From UBA940 sp964464465 (GTDB lineage Bacteria; Bacteroidota; Bacteroidia; Bacteroidales; Rikenellaceae), in NCBI GenBank assembly GCA_964464465.1, contig CAYXGF010000007.1, positions 1 through 42,741 of the forward strand: DNA of 42,741 nt. Direction: 5' to 3'. Below are positions 26,801 to 34,120 of this stretch, piece after piece. The position numbers and the translations under genes were made by a program. Position 1 is the first letter of the stretch. Every line of letters starts with the position of its first letter. The notes below the pieces were generated by a model. It was not told the DNA's origin. It ran no database searches and was given only the letters and a program-made list of their open reading frames with translations.

Positions 26801-27028
26801 GTTGACGAAGACGCCGATACGGTCGCCGTATTGCCATACGGACGAGAATCCGTCGGCGCTCTGCTCGATTGTCGCCCTGGTATTGTGCTCCTGGGTTGCA
26901 TATACCGTTATTTCGGTGGTCTGCGATGGCGGCTGCGGCAGGATTATCTCGGGTTCCGGCGTCTTGGTACATGCCGCGATGGACAGAGCCAGTGCCGGTA
27001 CGCTGATGTATTTTGTTAGCGTCTTCAT
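23828..27028 (-). CDS. CotH-family kinase lipoprotein with fimbrillin-like and BACON domains
   Basis: 1066 residues from ATG 27028 (MKTLTKYISVPALALSIAAC, lipidated Cys near 20); the open frame continues 63 codons upstream but without a signal peptide. Order: fimbrillin-like domain (about 30-340; HNTRATI, VWQYGDRIGVFVN, FSFRRAFAIWGITL), a jelly-roll-like region, a BACON-like domain near 483-545, and a CotH domain from about 670. CotH motifs visible are GRGNSSWGTFTKKQSYNVKL, YVMEWDQY, and the metal-binding LWDFDFL near residue 924. CotH proteins are secreted atypical kinases (spore-coat CotH is the model); in Bacteroidetes the substrate is unknown. The partner LRR gene follows 19 bp downstream. 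Confidence 0.88.
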   Translation of the reverse strand: MKTLTKYISVPALALSIAACTKTPEPEIILPQPPSQTTEITVYATQEHNTRATIEQSADGFSSVWQYGDRIGVFVNTMFRNVETNVPFQIDNLREGQTTTRGKFSGLVKDTTDIFAYYAYSPAANTAADPHEILSVLSSRQTSGAENPDPAANFMTARPITVPQEALIGTDASGKQIEFSFRRAFAIWGITLGNLPENETLRYITVSSAGGRTLAGEFSADITDAERFDDNTPVRPSDFFTAWPAIKITAPGSGNRIWTVMAPSAQDDEGYIIRAFTQSGVAEAFAPGFSSEAGGIYSDTLSLGRMKHYLLFEDFGIAALDSEIYMEDYDGFSRAGSAAASVKYSSGAAKIVTDRTGEGAFASVAAGDMLSIDCSKTRPAGGIAISFRHKGAAVKVSASSDGTSWYDAETVPASEQWTDSQIMPAVNTSGGFLIKLSPQGGAAAIDNIGILAVSENASTLRLATDSISVDNTVDAYTATVYSDADFTVSSSQEWLRVSGERFAAGESVDVRIELDNNEGNVRSGMIYFKTTDGTCSDTLTITQMGRPFHTGHELLGFKFLKKDNPYLRGDITLTADGEDTFSGRIPYLTDIRNLVPTFASSTMSRVLINGVEQKSGVSMADFTKKIVYTVVAENGDSSRYEISLVHFTGLPILYINTATGNPVAGKVNWEAATMYLDGGQNFDGYPLGEIYIKGRGNSSWGTFTKKQSYNVKLPERSKILGMPKHKRWSLIGNYRDKTLLRNQVSMELGRKTDLPWVPRCVQVELVLNGTHRGTYLLSEQIRIDKNRVAINEMSPSDTDPEAITGGYVMEWDQYSDSDVKSFYSQYVTGSLTGGRFSQINVKIPSIDDGNQAQFDYIENHFREAEEAVCNNGGNFSQAYDKYIDINSFADFWMVYELSATPEPARGPYSFYMYKDKSDSRFYAGPLWDFDFLSYIPSTASSWVNKDAGWYRYLFNDPQFKAIVKSRWNSHKEGFREVLESYIDSQQEYLRLSAEENWALYDLAERGENGDEHIPSDDAIMRMKNTLRTRLDWMDRQINSWTSNTASGGLDQLGKDDKDKDNQGFWK

Positions 27029-27050
27029 GAAAAAGTAGTGTTTTAGGGCG

Positions 27051-27058
27051 TAAAGATA
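27051..27058 (-). promoter_or_regulatory. -7 box (TATCTTTA) for the CotH/LRR operon
   Basis: Seven of eight matches to TAnnTTTG on the minus strand, 22 bp before ATG 27028, which supports that start over the upstream ones. No TTTG at the expected -33 distance. Confidence 0.45.
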
Positions 27059-27143
27059 ATATTTTCGCATTAAAAACGATTGGCCGGAGGCATATAAATT
27101 GCAATAGTGTAACTGTTGAATCTTAAAACTTATTTTTCGGACC

Positions 27144-27590
27144 ATGAAAAGATTTTTGTTTGTTTCCATGACTGCACTTGCAGCTATGGTTATGGCCTGG
27201 ACGCCATCGCATGCCATTTCGAGACGTGTGGCTATTTTGCCTGAGAAGGCGCAGAAGTTCGTGACGGAACATTTCCCCGAACATGTCGTCTCCTATGTGA
27301 TAGGCGAGAAGGATTTCGGGAAGCAGATGGAGTACGAGGTGATGTTCACGGACAAGAGTTTCGTCACCTTCGACCGTTCGGGCCGCTGGACAGAGGTGCA
27401 GTGCGGTCTTGCGCCGGTTCCGGCAGCGATAATTCCGGAGAGCATCACGCGTTATGTGAAAGGGAAGTTCCCGGCAGGAACATTCGTCACGGAAATCGAA
27501 CGCGACAAGCACGGTTACAGTGTGGAGCTGAGCAACGATGTAGAACTTAAATTCGACCGTAACGGAAATTTCCGCCGTGCCGAATATTAA
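27144..27590 (+). CDS. PepSY-like (PF11396-type) exported protein
   Basis: 148 residues with a Sec signal peptide (MKRFLFVSMTALAAMVMAW, cleavage after SHA near 24). Two PepSY-like repeats follow: LPEKAQKFVTEHFPEHVV...YEVMFTDKSFVTFDRSGRW and IPESITRYVKGKFPAGTFV...YSVELSNDVELKFDRNGNF. This is the periplasmic putative beta-lactamase-inhibitor-like/PepSY_like family common in Bacteroidetes; real function unknown. It is divergent from the CotH operon and ends at a strong terminator. Whether it acts with the neighbouring surface proteins cannot be told. Confidence 0.85.
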   Translation: MKRFLFVSMTALAAMVMAWTPSHAISRRVAILPEKAQKFVTEHFPEHVVSYVIGEKDFGKQMEYEVMFTDKSFVTFDRSGRWTEVQCGLAPVPAAIIPESITRYVKGKFPAGTFVTEIERDKHGYSVELSNDVELKFDRNGNFRRAEY

Positions 27591-27643
27591 GGTGTGCCGT
27601 TCTTCACCCGGGGTGTCTGTGATTGTCCTGTGGTAAAAAAGCT

Positions 27644-27676
27644 GGCGGCGACATATTTTGTCGCCGCCGGTTTTTT
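27644..27676. terminator. Bidirectional terminator
   Basis: GGCGGCGACA (27644-27653) pairs perfectly with 27659-27668 across TATTT, with T6 (27671-27676) on the plus side and A6 on the other. It serves the PepSY-like gene and the convergent C10 operon. Confidence 0.88.
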
Positions 27677-27706
27677 GCTCTGCACCGCCTTATATCGGCA
27701 GGTCGG

Positions 27707-28117
27707 TTAATTTGCCTTTCCTTCCTGGGTGATGTACACATGACTGTCATAGTTTCCTGTGCCTAAGGTGAGCGAGAATTTTCTCTGATCGGCAGTGTCG
27801 TTTGCATCCGCATGTATTATAAACAACTTTTCCTCCTGCCATGCAACCCAGAACCAAGGGCCTTTGATTGTATCCGGCAGAGGCTTCTCGTACATCATAG
27901 GGTATTTAATATTCTCACTCCGGTAGTATTTCAAGTTACACGCAATCTCATAAAACCATGCTTTTCCTTGCGTAGTGACTGTAAGATTGCCGCCCTCGGC
28001 GTCGAACGTATGCTTGGTCTTGGAGGGTTTTATAGTGTCATGCAAATCTTCCAAATTCTGACTGCACGACGAAAGGGCGAGTATTGCCATTAAAGCAATG
28101 ATAATCTTTGTTTTCAT
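27707..28117 (-). CDS. Small BACON-like lipoprotein downstream of C10 protease
   Basis: 136 residues; lipoprotein signal MKTKIIIALMAILALSSCS with Cys18. The body looks like one BACON-type beta-sandwich: HTFDAEGGNLTVTTQGKAWF, then RKFSLTLGTGNYDSHVYITQEGK as the last strands. The ATG lies 8 bp after the protease stop, so the two are cotranscribed. Small genes next to C10 proteases encode inhibitors in Streptococcus (Spi) and have been reported near Bacteroides fragilis C10 genes; by analogy this may be an inhibitor or a folding/anchoring partner. That is inference: the sequence shows only domain type and linkage. Confidence 0.75.
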   Translation of the reverse strand: MKTKIIIALMAILALSSCSQNLEDLHDTIKPSKTKHTFDAEGGNLTVTTQGKAWFYEIACNLKYYRSENIKYPMMYEKPLPDTIKGPWFWVAWQEEKLFIIHADANDTADQRKFSLTLGTGNYDSHVYITQEGKAN

Positions 28118-28125
28118 GATTTTAC

Positions 28126-29499
28126 TCAGCTTTTAGGCCGTATGTATTTTATCACTTTTAATTTATATTGGTAATAATATTCCCTGCCTGTTGTTCCGCG
28201 TGTTTCCGCTTCATATATTTCATCATCAAAATGGGCGGCATCATTATATGGGTCGAACTCCATGTTTCGGAAGAACCCGTTGCAACCGCCAGTCCAGCCC
28301 CAGTTGCAGTGGAAGAAGTTGCGTATGTCGGTCTTTGTCGATGCGAGTCTGCCGGTGTCGGTATAGTAGCTGTTTATTACCTGCAACTGTCTGACGAATC
28401 CGTCTATAACCCAAGCATGCCCTTTGCTGTAAGTTGCAATCCCGAGGGTTGTTTTCTTGTGGCTGTAACCGTCACAAATAACAGGTAGTCCATCTTTCAA
28501 AGATGCCGCTATCGCTTCTTTGTCGTATGAAGTGTAGTTTCCGCTGTTGAATCCCAGTGTTTCCAGACATTTCTCTACTTTCTGAGTATTGGCGCTACTC
28601 TTATCTTTCCCGTAGTCCATATTAACGAGGTCGCCTATTCTTCGCACAAGAGTTGCTATATCGTCTTCCGCTGCGGCTCTCTGCTCAGTTGTAAGTGCGT
28701 ATTTGTTGGTTTCATATGCCCAGATGTTGTCCCAGTCGTAGGTGTGGCCGTTGTGGGTTGTGGGCTTGTTGAAAAGGGCAACCGCCTGTGCCGTGGCTAT
28801 CGCCACACAGCCAGCCAAACACTCGGATGGACATTTATTATTGTAAGGTTTTCTTTGTCCCCAATTCGGTGTTGTATATGGTCCGTAGAAAATGCTGTTG
28901 ACCCACGGTTCTGCGACATCGTAGGTGGATGATGCGCGGGTCGCACCGCTCGATGCGACAGGGTCGTCGGCCAGTTGCGGATAAAGAGCCAGCAGCGAGT
29001 CCTGTGTTTTTGAGGTGCGTTCGATTTCGGCAGCGGCGTAATCTTCGAGCATGCCGAGAAATATCGCCATACCGGGGTTGTCGATGGTGTCTGTGCGCAT
29101 ATGTCCCTCCGGGATGAAGGCGAAGACACCGTCCACTCTTTTGTCGGCCGAGACGATTGAGAAACCTGCGTCATCTGCAAAGTTTACGACGTAAAAGAGG
29201 GTGTCGGGCAGCGGTGCATTGCCGCTTCGGGTCGGTTTGTCGTTCAGCAGGAAATCCACTTTGCCGACTGAACGGCTCGATGCCCTGGTTTTATCCGCAT
29301 CGAAAAGTACGGCGGCATCGAGAGCCTGCTGCTGCGCCTGCTCTATCGAGACTTTCTCTTGGCCCCGGAGAGCGAGAATCTCGATTTGTTCAGCGGACAA
29401 TTGTGGGGGTTGATTAGGTTCGGCGATGGTACGCCCCTCCTTTTGGCAACCGCATGTCAGAATGCATACGACCGTGCACATTAAAAACTGCTTGGTCAT
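28126..29499 (-). CDS. C10 family (streptopain/SpeB-like) cysteine protease lipoprotein
   Basis: 457 residues. N-terminal signal MTKQFLMCTVVCILTCGC with probable lipidated Cys18. Residues about 50-160 resemble the Spi-type prodomain (SIEQAQQQALDAAVLF, FYVVNFADDAGFSIVSADKR). The catalytic domain shows the nucleophile Cys231 in LAGCVAIATAQ, His361 in GHAWVIDGF, and the HCNWGWTGGCNGFF block near 393-406, so it should be active. The mature protein is probably exposed or released at the cell surface and digests host or dietary protein. A promoter with good spacing lies upstream and the BACON-like partner gene directly downstream. The region is AT-richer than the flanks, consistent with an accessory locus. 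Confidence 0.92.
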   Translation of the reverse strand: MTKQFLMCTVVCILTCGCQKEGRTIAEPNQPPQLSAEQIEILALRGQEKVSIEQAQQQALDAAVLFDADKTRASSRSVGKVDFLLNDKPTRSGNAPLPDTLFYVVNFADDAGFSIVSADKRVDGVFAFIPEGHMRTDTIDNPGMAIFLGMLEDYAAAEIERTSKTQDSLLALYPQLADDPVASSGATRASSTYDVAEPWVNSIFYGPYTTPNWGQRKPYNNKCPSECLAGCVAIATAQAVALFNKPTTHNGHTYDWDNIWAYETNKYALTTEQRAAAEDDIATLVRRIGDLVNMDYGKDKSSANTQKVEKCLETLGFNSGNYTSYDKEAIAASLKDGLPVICDGYSHKKTTLGIATYSKGHAWVIDGFVRQLQVINSYYTDTGRLASTKTDIRNFFHCNWGWTGGCNGFFRNMEFDPYNDAAHFDDEIYEAETRGTTGREYYYQYKLKVIKYIRPKS

Positions 29500-29539
29500 A
29501 ATGTAAAAAAATGGTTAGGTTATTTGTTAATATGTTTTG

Positions 29540-29571
29540 CGAAATTAAGAATATATAATTGGAAAAACAAA
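29540..29571 (-). promoter_or_regulatory. Promoter of the C10 operon
   Basis: On the minus strand TTTG (29571-29568), a 20-bp spacer, then TAATTTCG (29547-29540; seven of eight to TAnnTTTG). It lies about 40 bp before the protease ATG. Spacing is that of the Bacteroidetes sigma-ABfr consensus. Confidence 0.65.
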
Positions 29572-29579
29572 TATTTTAT

Positions 29580-29964
29580 GCTCTATTTTTATAATGAGTG
29601 GCGGTTTTTTGTAATGTAATCTGAGAATCGTTAGGGCGGTAAGAAAATTCGAGGCTTAAATGTGCTCGAAACAGACCTGCTGTAATCTTGCTCGATGTTT
29701 AAGGAATTATCTGCGATTTTACAGATATGCGCTCCTACGGAGCGCTCGGGCCGGGGCCTGCCCCGCGAAGACCCGCTCACTTAATTCTCTCTGGACTTTC
29801 GCAGGCTCCGCTTATTATTATACGCGTTGCCTCCACATTAAAGCTCCATGCTAACGGGACGCACTTTCCTCCTCCTGCATTATGAACCGGTTACTGTAAA
29901 GTTGCAGATAATTTCCATATTTAAATTTTCAAGATGCAGCAGCGGATTGCAGAGTGCTTTTACG
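29580..29964. other. Non-coding region with a GC-rich structured patch
   Basis: No gene is supported. The flanks are AT-rich, but 29705-29805 carries several stems in a row: ATCTG/CAGAT (29709-29713 with 29722-29726), GCGCTC-CTACG-GAGCGC (29729-29745), GGGG-CCTG-CCCC (29753-29764) and GCGAA/TTCGC (29765-29769 with 29798-29802). This could be a small RNA, a decayed repeat or a regulatory leader; the strand is not clear and I do not recognise an Rfam family. Confidence 0.4.
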
Positions 29965-29998
29965 ACAAAAGGCGGGAATTGAAATTCCCGCCTTTTGT
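29965..29998 (-). terminator. Terminator of gyrA-TPR unit
   Basis: Perfect 16-bp arms (29965-29980 and 29983-29998; ACAAAAGGCGGGAATT and complement). On the minus strand the stem ends CCTTTTGT. It lies 29 bp past the TPR gene stop. Confidence 0.75.
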
Positions 29999-30026
29999 TA
30001 ATTAGCTTCAAGTTGTCCGGCAAAGC

Positions 30027-31352
30027 CTACTGCATCGAATCGAAGATAGCTTTGTATTTGTCATACTTGGCCTGCATTCCCGGCATGTCGCGCAGACGGA
30101 ATGTGAGGCTTTTGAGCACCTCGACGGTGACTTTTTCCGACGGATTTACCTCGTATGCCTTTTCCAGATACGGGAGAGCTTTGGCGTACTCGTCATTCAC
30201 GGTTTTGAGCGAAGCCTGATACTCGTCCATGCCCGACCACTGTCCGCGCTGGTTCATCTGGGCATTGAGGGCGTCGCCTTTCTTCGAGTAGAACAGACCG
30301 AGGTTCACCAGAACATAGAAGTCATCCGGTTTGAGAGTCTGTGCCTTGTGCATTTCAGCTATTGCCGAGTCCAGGTCGCCGAGCTTGTCGTAAATCAGTC
30401 CGAGGCCGTAGTAGAGCAGCGGGTTCTTGGGGTCTTTGCTGATTCCGGCCTTCACCAGAGGAATAATCTCGTTGGGGTCCTTGTCCACGGATGCGTAGTA
30501 TTTGATCAGACCTTCGATGACGTTGGTGTTGCCTGGATATTTGGCGATACCCTCCTTGATTGTTTTCTCGGCCTTTTCCATCTGGTTGTCCTGGAACTGG
30601 CACAGGAAAGCGTAATAATATACGTCGCCGTTGTCCTCTTTGCCGTATTCGATGGCTTTCTCGAAGCATTCAGCACCTTTCTTGTACTGTCCCGACACGA
30701 GGTAGCAGTAACCTGCATTGTATACGGCGTTCGTGTCATGAGCGGCGATTACGGAGTGTTCTCCGGCCTTGAAAGCGTCGTAATAGCTGTCAGCCGCCTT
30801 TGCATAGTCGCTCATGGCCAGGTAGTTGTTTCCTCTCTCGAAATGTGCGTTCATCAGATTTTTGAGTCCTGCCACCACCTTTTTCTCCGACTTTGGGTCG
30901 ATTTCGTATGCCTTGATGTATGCCTCCTCAGCCTTGGCCATAGCCTCGGGATCTACCTGCGTTGTGGCGAAGAAACTGTGTACGAGACCGTTTTTGTTGA
31001 TATAGGCCTTGAAATGGTCGTAGGTGTATTCGGTGTATTTGTTTCCGTCTACCTCCACCTCGGTTTTGGGTGCCTCGCCCTGCGACTGAACCATCATCGA
31101 CTCCTGTAAGTCGCGGAACATTCCGTTTGTAGGCTGCGTTGCGACTTCGTAGAACATGTCGCCGCGTTTTACCCACGTAGCCGCCTTGACGGCTTTTTTC
31201 GGATTGGCTATATCCGCTTCGGATTTCGCAACACGTTTTTCGGCAGCTGCTTTGTTGAACTTTTCAACCGGAGGCGTCACTCCGTCCTGTCCGTTTACTA
31301 TCGGTGCCGAGAAGAGCATCATCGCCGACACCACTGCAAGAATACGTTTCAT
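30027..31352 (-). CDS. Exported TPR-repeat protein
   Basis: 441 residues with a signal peptide (MKRILAVVSAMMLFSAPIVNG, cleavage near 21). The first 150 residues contain a Lys/Ala-rich segment and a unique part (GDMFYEVATQPTNGMFRDL). From about 150 on, at least five TPR units are seen, for example AHFERGNNYLAMSDYAKAAD, YNAGYCYLVSGQYKKGAECF and YYGLGLIYDKLGDLDSAI. It is likely a periplasmic or outer-membrane scaffold. It begins 32 bp after gyrA on the same strand, an arrangement I know from other Bacteroidales, so it is probably expressed from the gyrA promoter. No direct link to gyrase is implied. Confidence 0.85.
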   Translation of the reverse strand: MKRILAVVSAMMLFSAPIVNGQDGVTPPVEKFNKAAAEKRVAKSEADIANPKKAVKAATWVKRGDMFYEVATQPTNGMFRDLQESMMVQSQGEAPKTEVEVDGNKYTEYTYDHFKAYINKNGLVHSFFATTQVDPEAMAKAEEAYIKAYEIDPKSEKKVVAGLKNLMNAHFERGNNYLAMSDYAKAADSYYDAFKAGEHSVIAAHDTNAVYNAGYCYLVSGQYKKGAECFEKAIEYGKEDNGDVYYYAFLCQFQDNQMEKAEKTIKEGIAKYPGNTNVIEGLIKYYASVDKDPNEIIPLVKAGISKDPKNPLLYYGLGLIYDKLGDLDSAIAEMHKAQTLKPDDFYVLVNLGLFYSKKGDALNAQMNQRGQWSGMDEYQASLKTVNDEYAKALPYLEKAYEVNPSEKVTVEVLKSLTFRLRDMPGMQAKYDKYKAIFDSMQ

Positions 31353-31384
31353 AGTTTTTTATTGAATGTGTTTTTTTGTTAATA

Positions 31385-33889
31385 TTATTCTTTCTCATCT
31401 GCTGGGGCCGTCTGCTGGTCCTGCGCCTCGGCCTGAATCTCCTCCTCCTCGCTTTTGGGCACCGCCATTACCGATGCTATGGCGTCTCCATCGCGCAGGT
31501 TGATTATTCTCACTCCCTGCGTGGCCCGTCCGGCAAGACGTATTCCGTCCACCGCGGTGCGGATAGTGATGCCGCTGCGGTTGATAATCATGAGGTCGTT
31601 GTTGTCTGTAACAGCCTGAATCGAAACCAGTTGTCCGGTCTTTTCGGTGATGTTTATCGTTCTGACGCCCTTGCCTCCGCGGTTGGTCACACGGTACTCG
31701 CCCAAATCGGTGCGCTTTCCGTATCCGTTTTCTCTGAGCACGAGAACATCCTGTCCGCTGACAGGTTCTACACAAATCATACCTATGACGCAGTCGTCGC
31801 CTTCCAGGGAGATTCCTCTCACTCCGGCACCCACACGTCCTATCGGTCTGACAGTGCTTTCGTTGAAGCGGATGGCCTTTCCGCTGCGCGATGCAATCAT
31901 CACCTCGGCCGTTCCGCTGGTGAGCTTGGCCTCGATGAGCTGGTCGTCCTCCCTAATCACGATAGCGTTGACACCTGCCTGACGGGGCCGCGAGTATGCT
32001 TCCAGGAGAGTCTTCTTGATGGTACCGTTCTTGGTACACATTATTATGTAGTTGCTGTCCACATACTCCTTGTCGTCGAGCCTGCGCACGTTGATGTATG
32101 CGCGGACCTTGTCGTCAGGTTCTATCTGGATTATGTTCTGAATGGCACGGCCCTTCGAGGAGCGTGTGCCTTCGGGTATGGCGTATACTTTCAGCCAGAA
32201 GCAGCGTCCTTTCTCGGTGAAGAAGAGCATCGTGTTGTGCATCGAGGTGACGTATATGTGCTCGATGAAATCCTCGTCCCTCGTAGCGCTGCCCTTGACG
32301 CCTATTCCTCCGCGGTTCTGGGTGCGGTACTCGGCCAGCGGAGTACGCTTGATGTACCCCATGTGCGAGATTGTGATGACCATCTCCTCGTCGGCGTAGA
32401 AGTCCTCCGGGTTGAACTCCTCGGCACTGAATATTATCTCGGTGCGTCGCTCGTCGCCGTATTTCTCCTTCATTTCCAGAGTCTCCGCCTTGATGACGCC
32501 CATCTGCATGTCGGTGTTGGAGAGCAGTTCGGTGAGATATGCTATCTGCTTCTGCAACTCGTCGCGCTCGGCTTCCAGAGTGTGGCGCGAGAGTTTCGTG
32601 AGGGCTCTCAGACGCATTTCGATGATTGCTGCGGTCTGTAAGTCCGACAGTCCGAAACGTTCCGTCATGGTGGCGCGTGCGGCGTCCGGCGTCTCCGAGC
32701 CGCGGATTATGGATATTATCTCGTCGATGTTGTCCTGGGCGATGAGCAGACCCTGGACTATGTGGAGTCTGTCCTGCGCCTTTTTCAGGTCGAAACGCGC
32801 CCTTCGCACGATGACCTCGTGACGGTGCTCGACGAAATATTTTATCTGGTCGCGGATGTTGAGCAACTGCGGACGGCCGTTTACGAGCGCGATGTTGTTC
32901 ACCGCGAAGTTGGATTGCAGCGGCGTGTTCTTGAACAGCGTGTTGAGCACGACGCTGGCCACGGCATCCTTTTTCAGTATTATCACCACTCGCAGACCGT
33001 CTCTGCCGCTTTCGTCGTTGATGTAAGAGATGCCCTCGATGCGCTTGTCGTTAATCATGTCGGCGATTTTCTTAATCGTCTCGGCCTTGTTGACCATGTA
33101 CGGCATCTCGGTTATCACGATGCATTCGCGTCCGCTCTCGGTATGTTCGATTTCCGTTCTGGCACGCATCACCACGCGTCCGCGTCCGGTTTCGAGAGCC
33201 TCCCGGACACCTTCGTAACCGTAGATTATGCCTCCTGTCGGGAAATCGGGACCTTTGACGTAGTGCAGCATCTCCGAAATCTCTATTTCGGGGTTGTCGA
33301 TGTATGCGCAGATGGCGTCGGCAATCTCCGATAGGTTGTGCGGCGCCATGTTTGTCGCCATACCGACGGCGATACCGCTCGAACCGTTCAGCAGCAGCAG
33401 CGGAATCCTTGTCGGCAGTACCAGCGGCTCCTTGATGGTGTCGTCGAAGTTGAGCGTGAAGTCCACCGTGTCCTTGTCGATGTCCGAGAGGACTTCGTCG
33501 GCGAGTTTTTGCAGACGGGCCTCGGTGTAACGCATCGCCGCAGGGGAGTCTCCGTCCATCGAGCCGAAGTTTCCGTGGCCGTCCACCAGCGGATAGCGCA
33601 GGTTCCAGTCCTGTGCCATGCGGACCATCGCTTCGTATATCGAGCTGTCGCCGTGCGGGTGGAACTTACCCATTACGTCTCCGACGATACGGGCCGATTT
33701 ACGGTGCGGTTTGTCGGAGGTCAGATTCAGTTCGTTGCTCATGCCGTAGAGTATTCGCCTCTGAACCGGTTTGAGTCCGTCCCTTACGTCGGGAAGTGCT
33801 CGGGAGACGATTACCGACATCGAATAGTCGATGTAGGAACTCTTCATCACATTCTCGATATTGACGGATATGATTTTCTGTTCTGCCAT
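31385..33889 (-). CDS. gyrA: DNA gyrase subunit A
   Basis: An 834-residue protein of normal length. It breaks and rejoins DNA as part of the A2B2 gyrase. The N-terminal breakage domain has YSMSVIVSRALPDVRDGLKP, the catalytic tyrosine Tyr121 in AAMRYTEARL, and the quinolone pocket HPHGDSSIYEAMVRMAQDW with Ser82 and Glu86, the residues normally found in susceptible Bacteroidetes. The C-terminal pinwheel repeats carry NRGGIGVKG and the GyrA-box NRGGKGV. The tail is acidic and Gln/Glu-rich. gyrB is not in the window. It shares its transcript with the TPR gene. Confidence 0.98.
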   Translation of the reverse strand: MAEQKIISVNIENVMKSSYIDYSMSVIVSRALPDVRDGLKPVQRRILYGMSNELNLTSDKPHRKSARIVGDVMGKFHPHGDSSIYEAMVRMAQDWNLRYPLVDGHGNFGSMDGDSPAAMRYTEARLQKLADEVLSDIDKDTVDFTLNFDDTIKEPLVLPTRIPLLLLNGSSGIAVGMATNMAPHNLSEIADAICAYIDNPEIEISEMLHYVKGPDFPTGGIIYGYEGVREALETGRGRVVMRARTEIEHTESGRECIVITEMPYMVNKAETIKKIADMINDKRIEGISYINDESGRDGLRVVIILKKDAVASVVLNTLFKNTPLQSNFAVNNIALVNGRPQLLNIRDQIKYFVEHRHEVIVRRARFDLKKAQDRLHIVQGLLIAQDNIDEIISIIRGSETPDAARATMTERFGLSDLQTAAIIEMRLRALTKLSRHTLEAERDELQKQIAYLTELLSNTDMQMGVIKAETLEMKEKYGDERRTEIIFSAEEFNPEDFYADEEMVITISHMGYIKRTPLAEYRTQNRGGIGVKGSATRDEDFIEHIYVTSMHNTMLFFTEKGRCFWLKVYAIPEGTRSSKGRAIQNIIQIEPDDKVRAYINVRRLDDKEYVDSNYIIMCTKNGTIKKTLLEAYSRPRQAGVNAIVIREDDQLIEAKLTSGTAEVMIASRSGKAIRFNESTVRPIGRVGAGVRGISLEGDDCVIGMICVEPVSGQDVLVLRENGYGKRTDLGEYRVTNRGGKGVRTINITEKTGQLVSIQAVTDNNDLMIINRSGITIRTAVDGIRLAGRATQGVRIINLRDGDAIASVMAVPKSEEEEIQAEAQDQQTAPADEKE

Positions 33890-33958
33890 TTTTTATGCGT
33901 ATAGTTTTTAATCTTCATAAGGTGCCGTTCCTTGCGGAGACGGTCGGTTTGGAATAGC

Positions 33959-33991
33959 CAAAAATAGGGCTTTTCCGCGACATTAGCAAAA
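33959..33991 (-). promoter_or_regulatory. Candidate gyrA promoter
   Basis: Minus strand TTTG (33991-33988), a 20-bp spacer, then TATTTTTTG (33967-33959), which is TAnnTTTG with one extra T. About 70 bp upstream of the gyrA ATG. Confidence 0.45.
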
Positions 33992-34120
33992 AAGCCGTTG
34001 CAATTTTATCATGAAACGGAAATGTGTGCGGAAACAATATCCGTTTAAAGGCCTTTTTTCTCGTCTCTGAGCGATTTTTTTTCGCCGGCCGTTCTGTCCC
34101 CGGGGTTTTCGGCCGTTCGC

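Noticed and set aside
25862..27019. A 385-codon plus-strand frame opposite the CotH gene
   Set aside because: Antisense shadow; Arg/Gly/Cys-rich composition and no signal or domain.
23828..27217. Start of the CotH protein at 27217
   Set aside because: The extra 63 residues have no signal peptide and contain the -7 box; ATG 27028 gives a clean lipoprotein signal.
29705..29870. Group II intron or RNase P RNA fragment
   Set aside because: GTGCG and GAAAGTCC-like strings on the minus strand recalled these RNAs, but no domain V or P4 core could be found and the length is too short.
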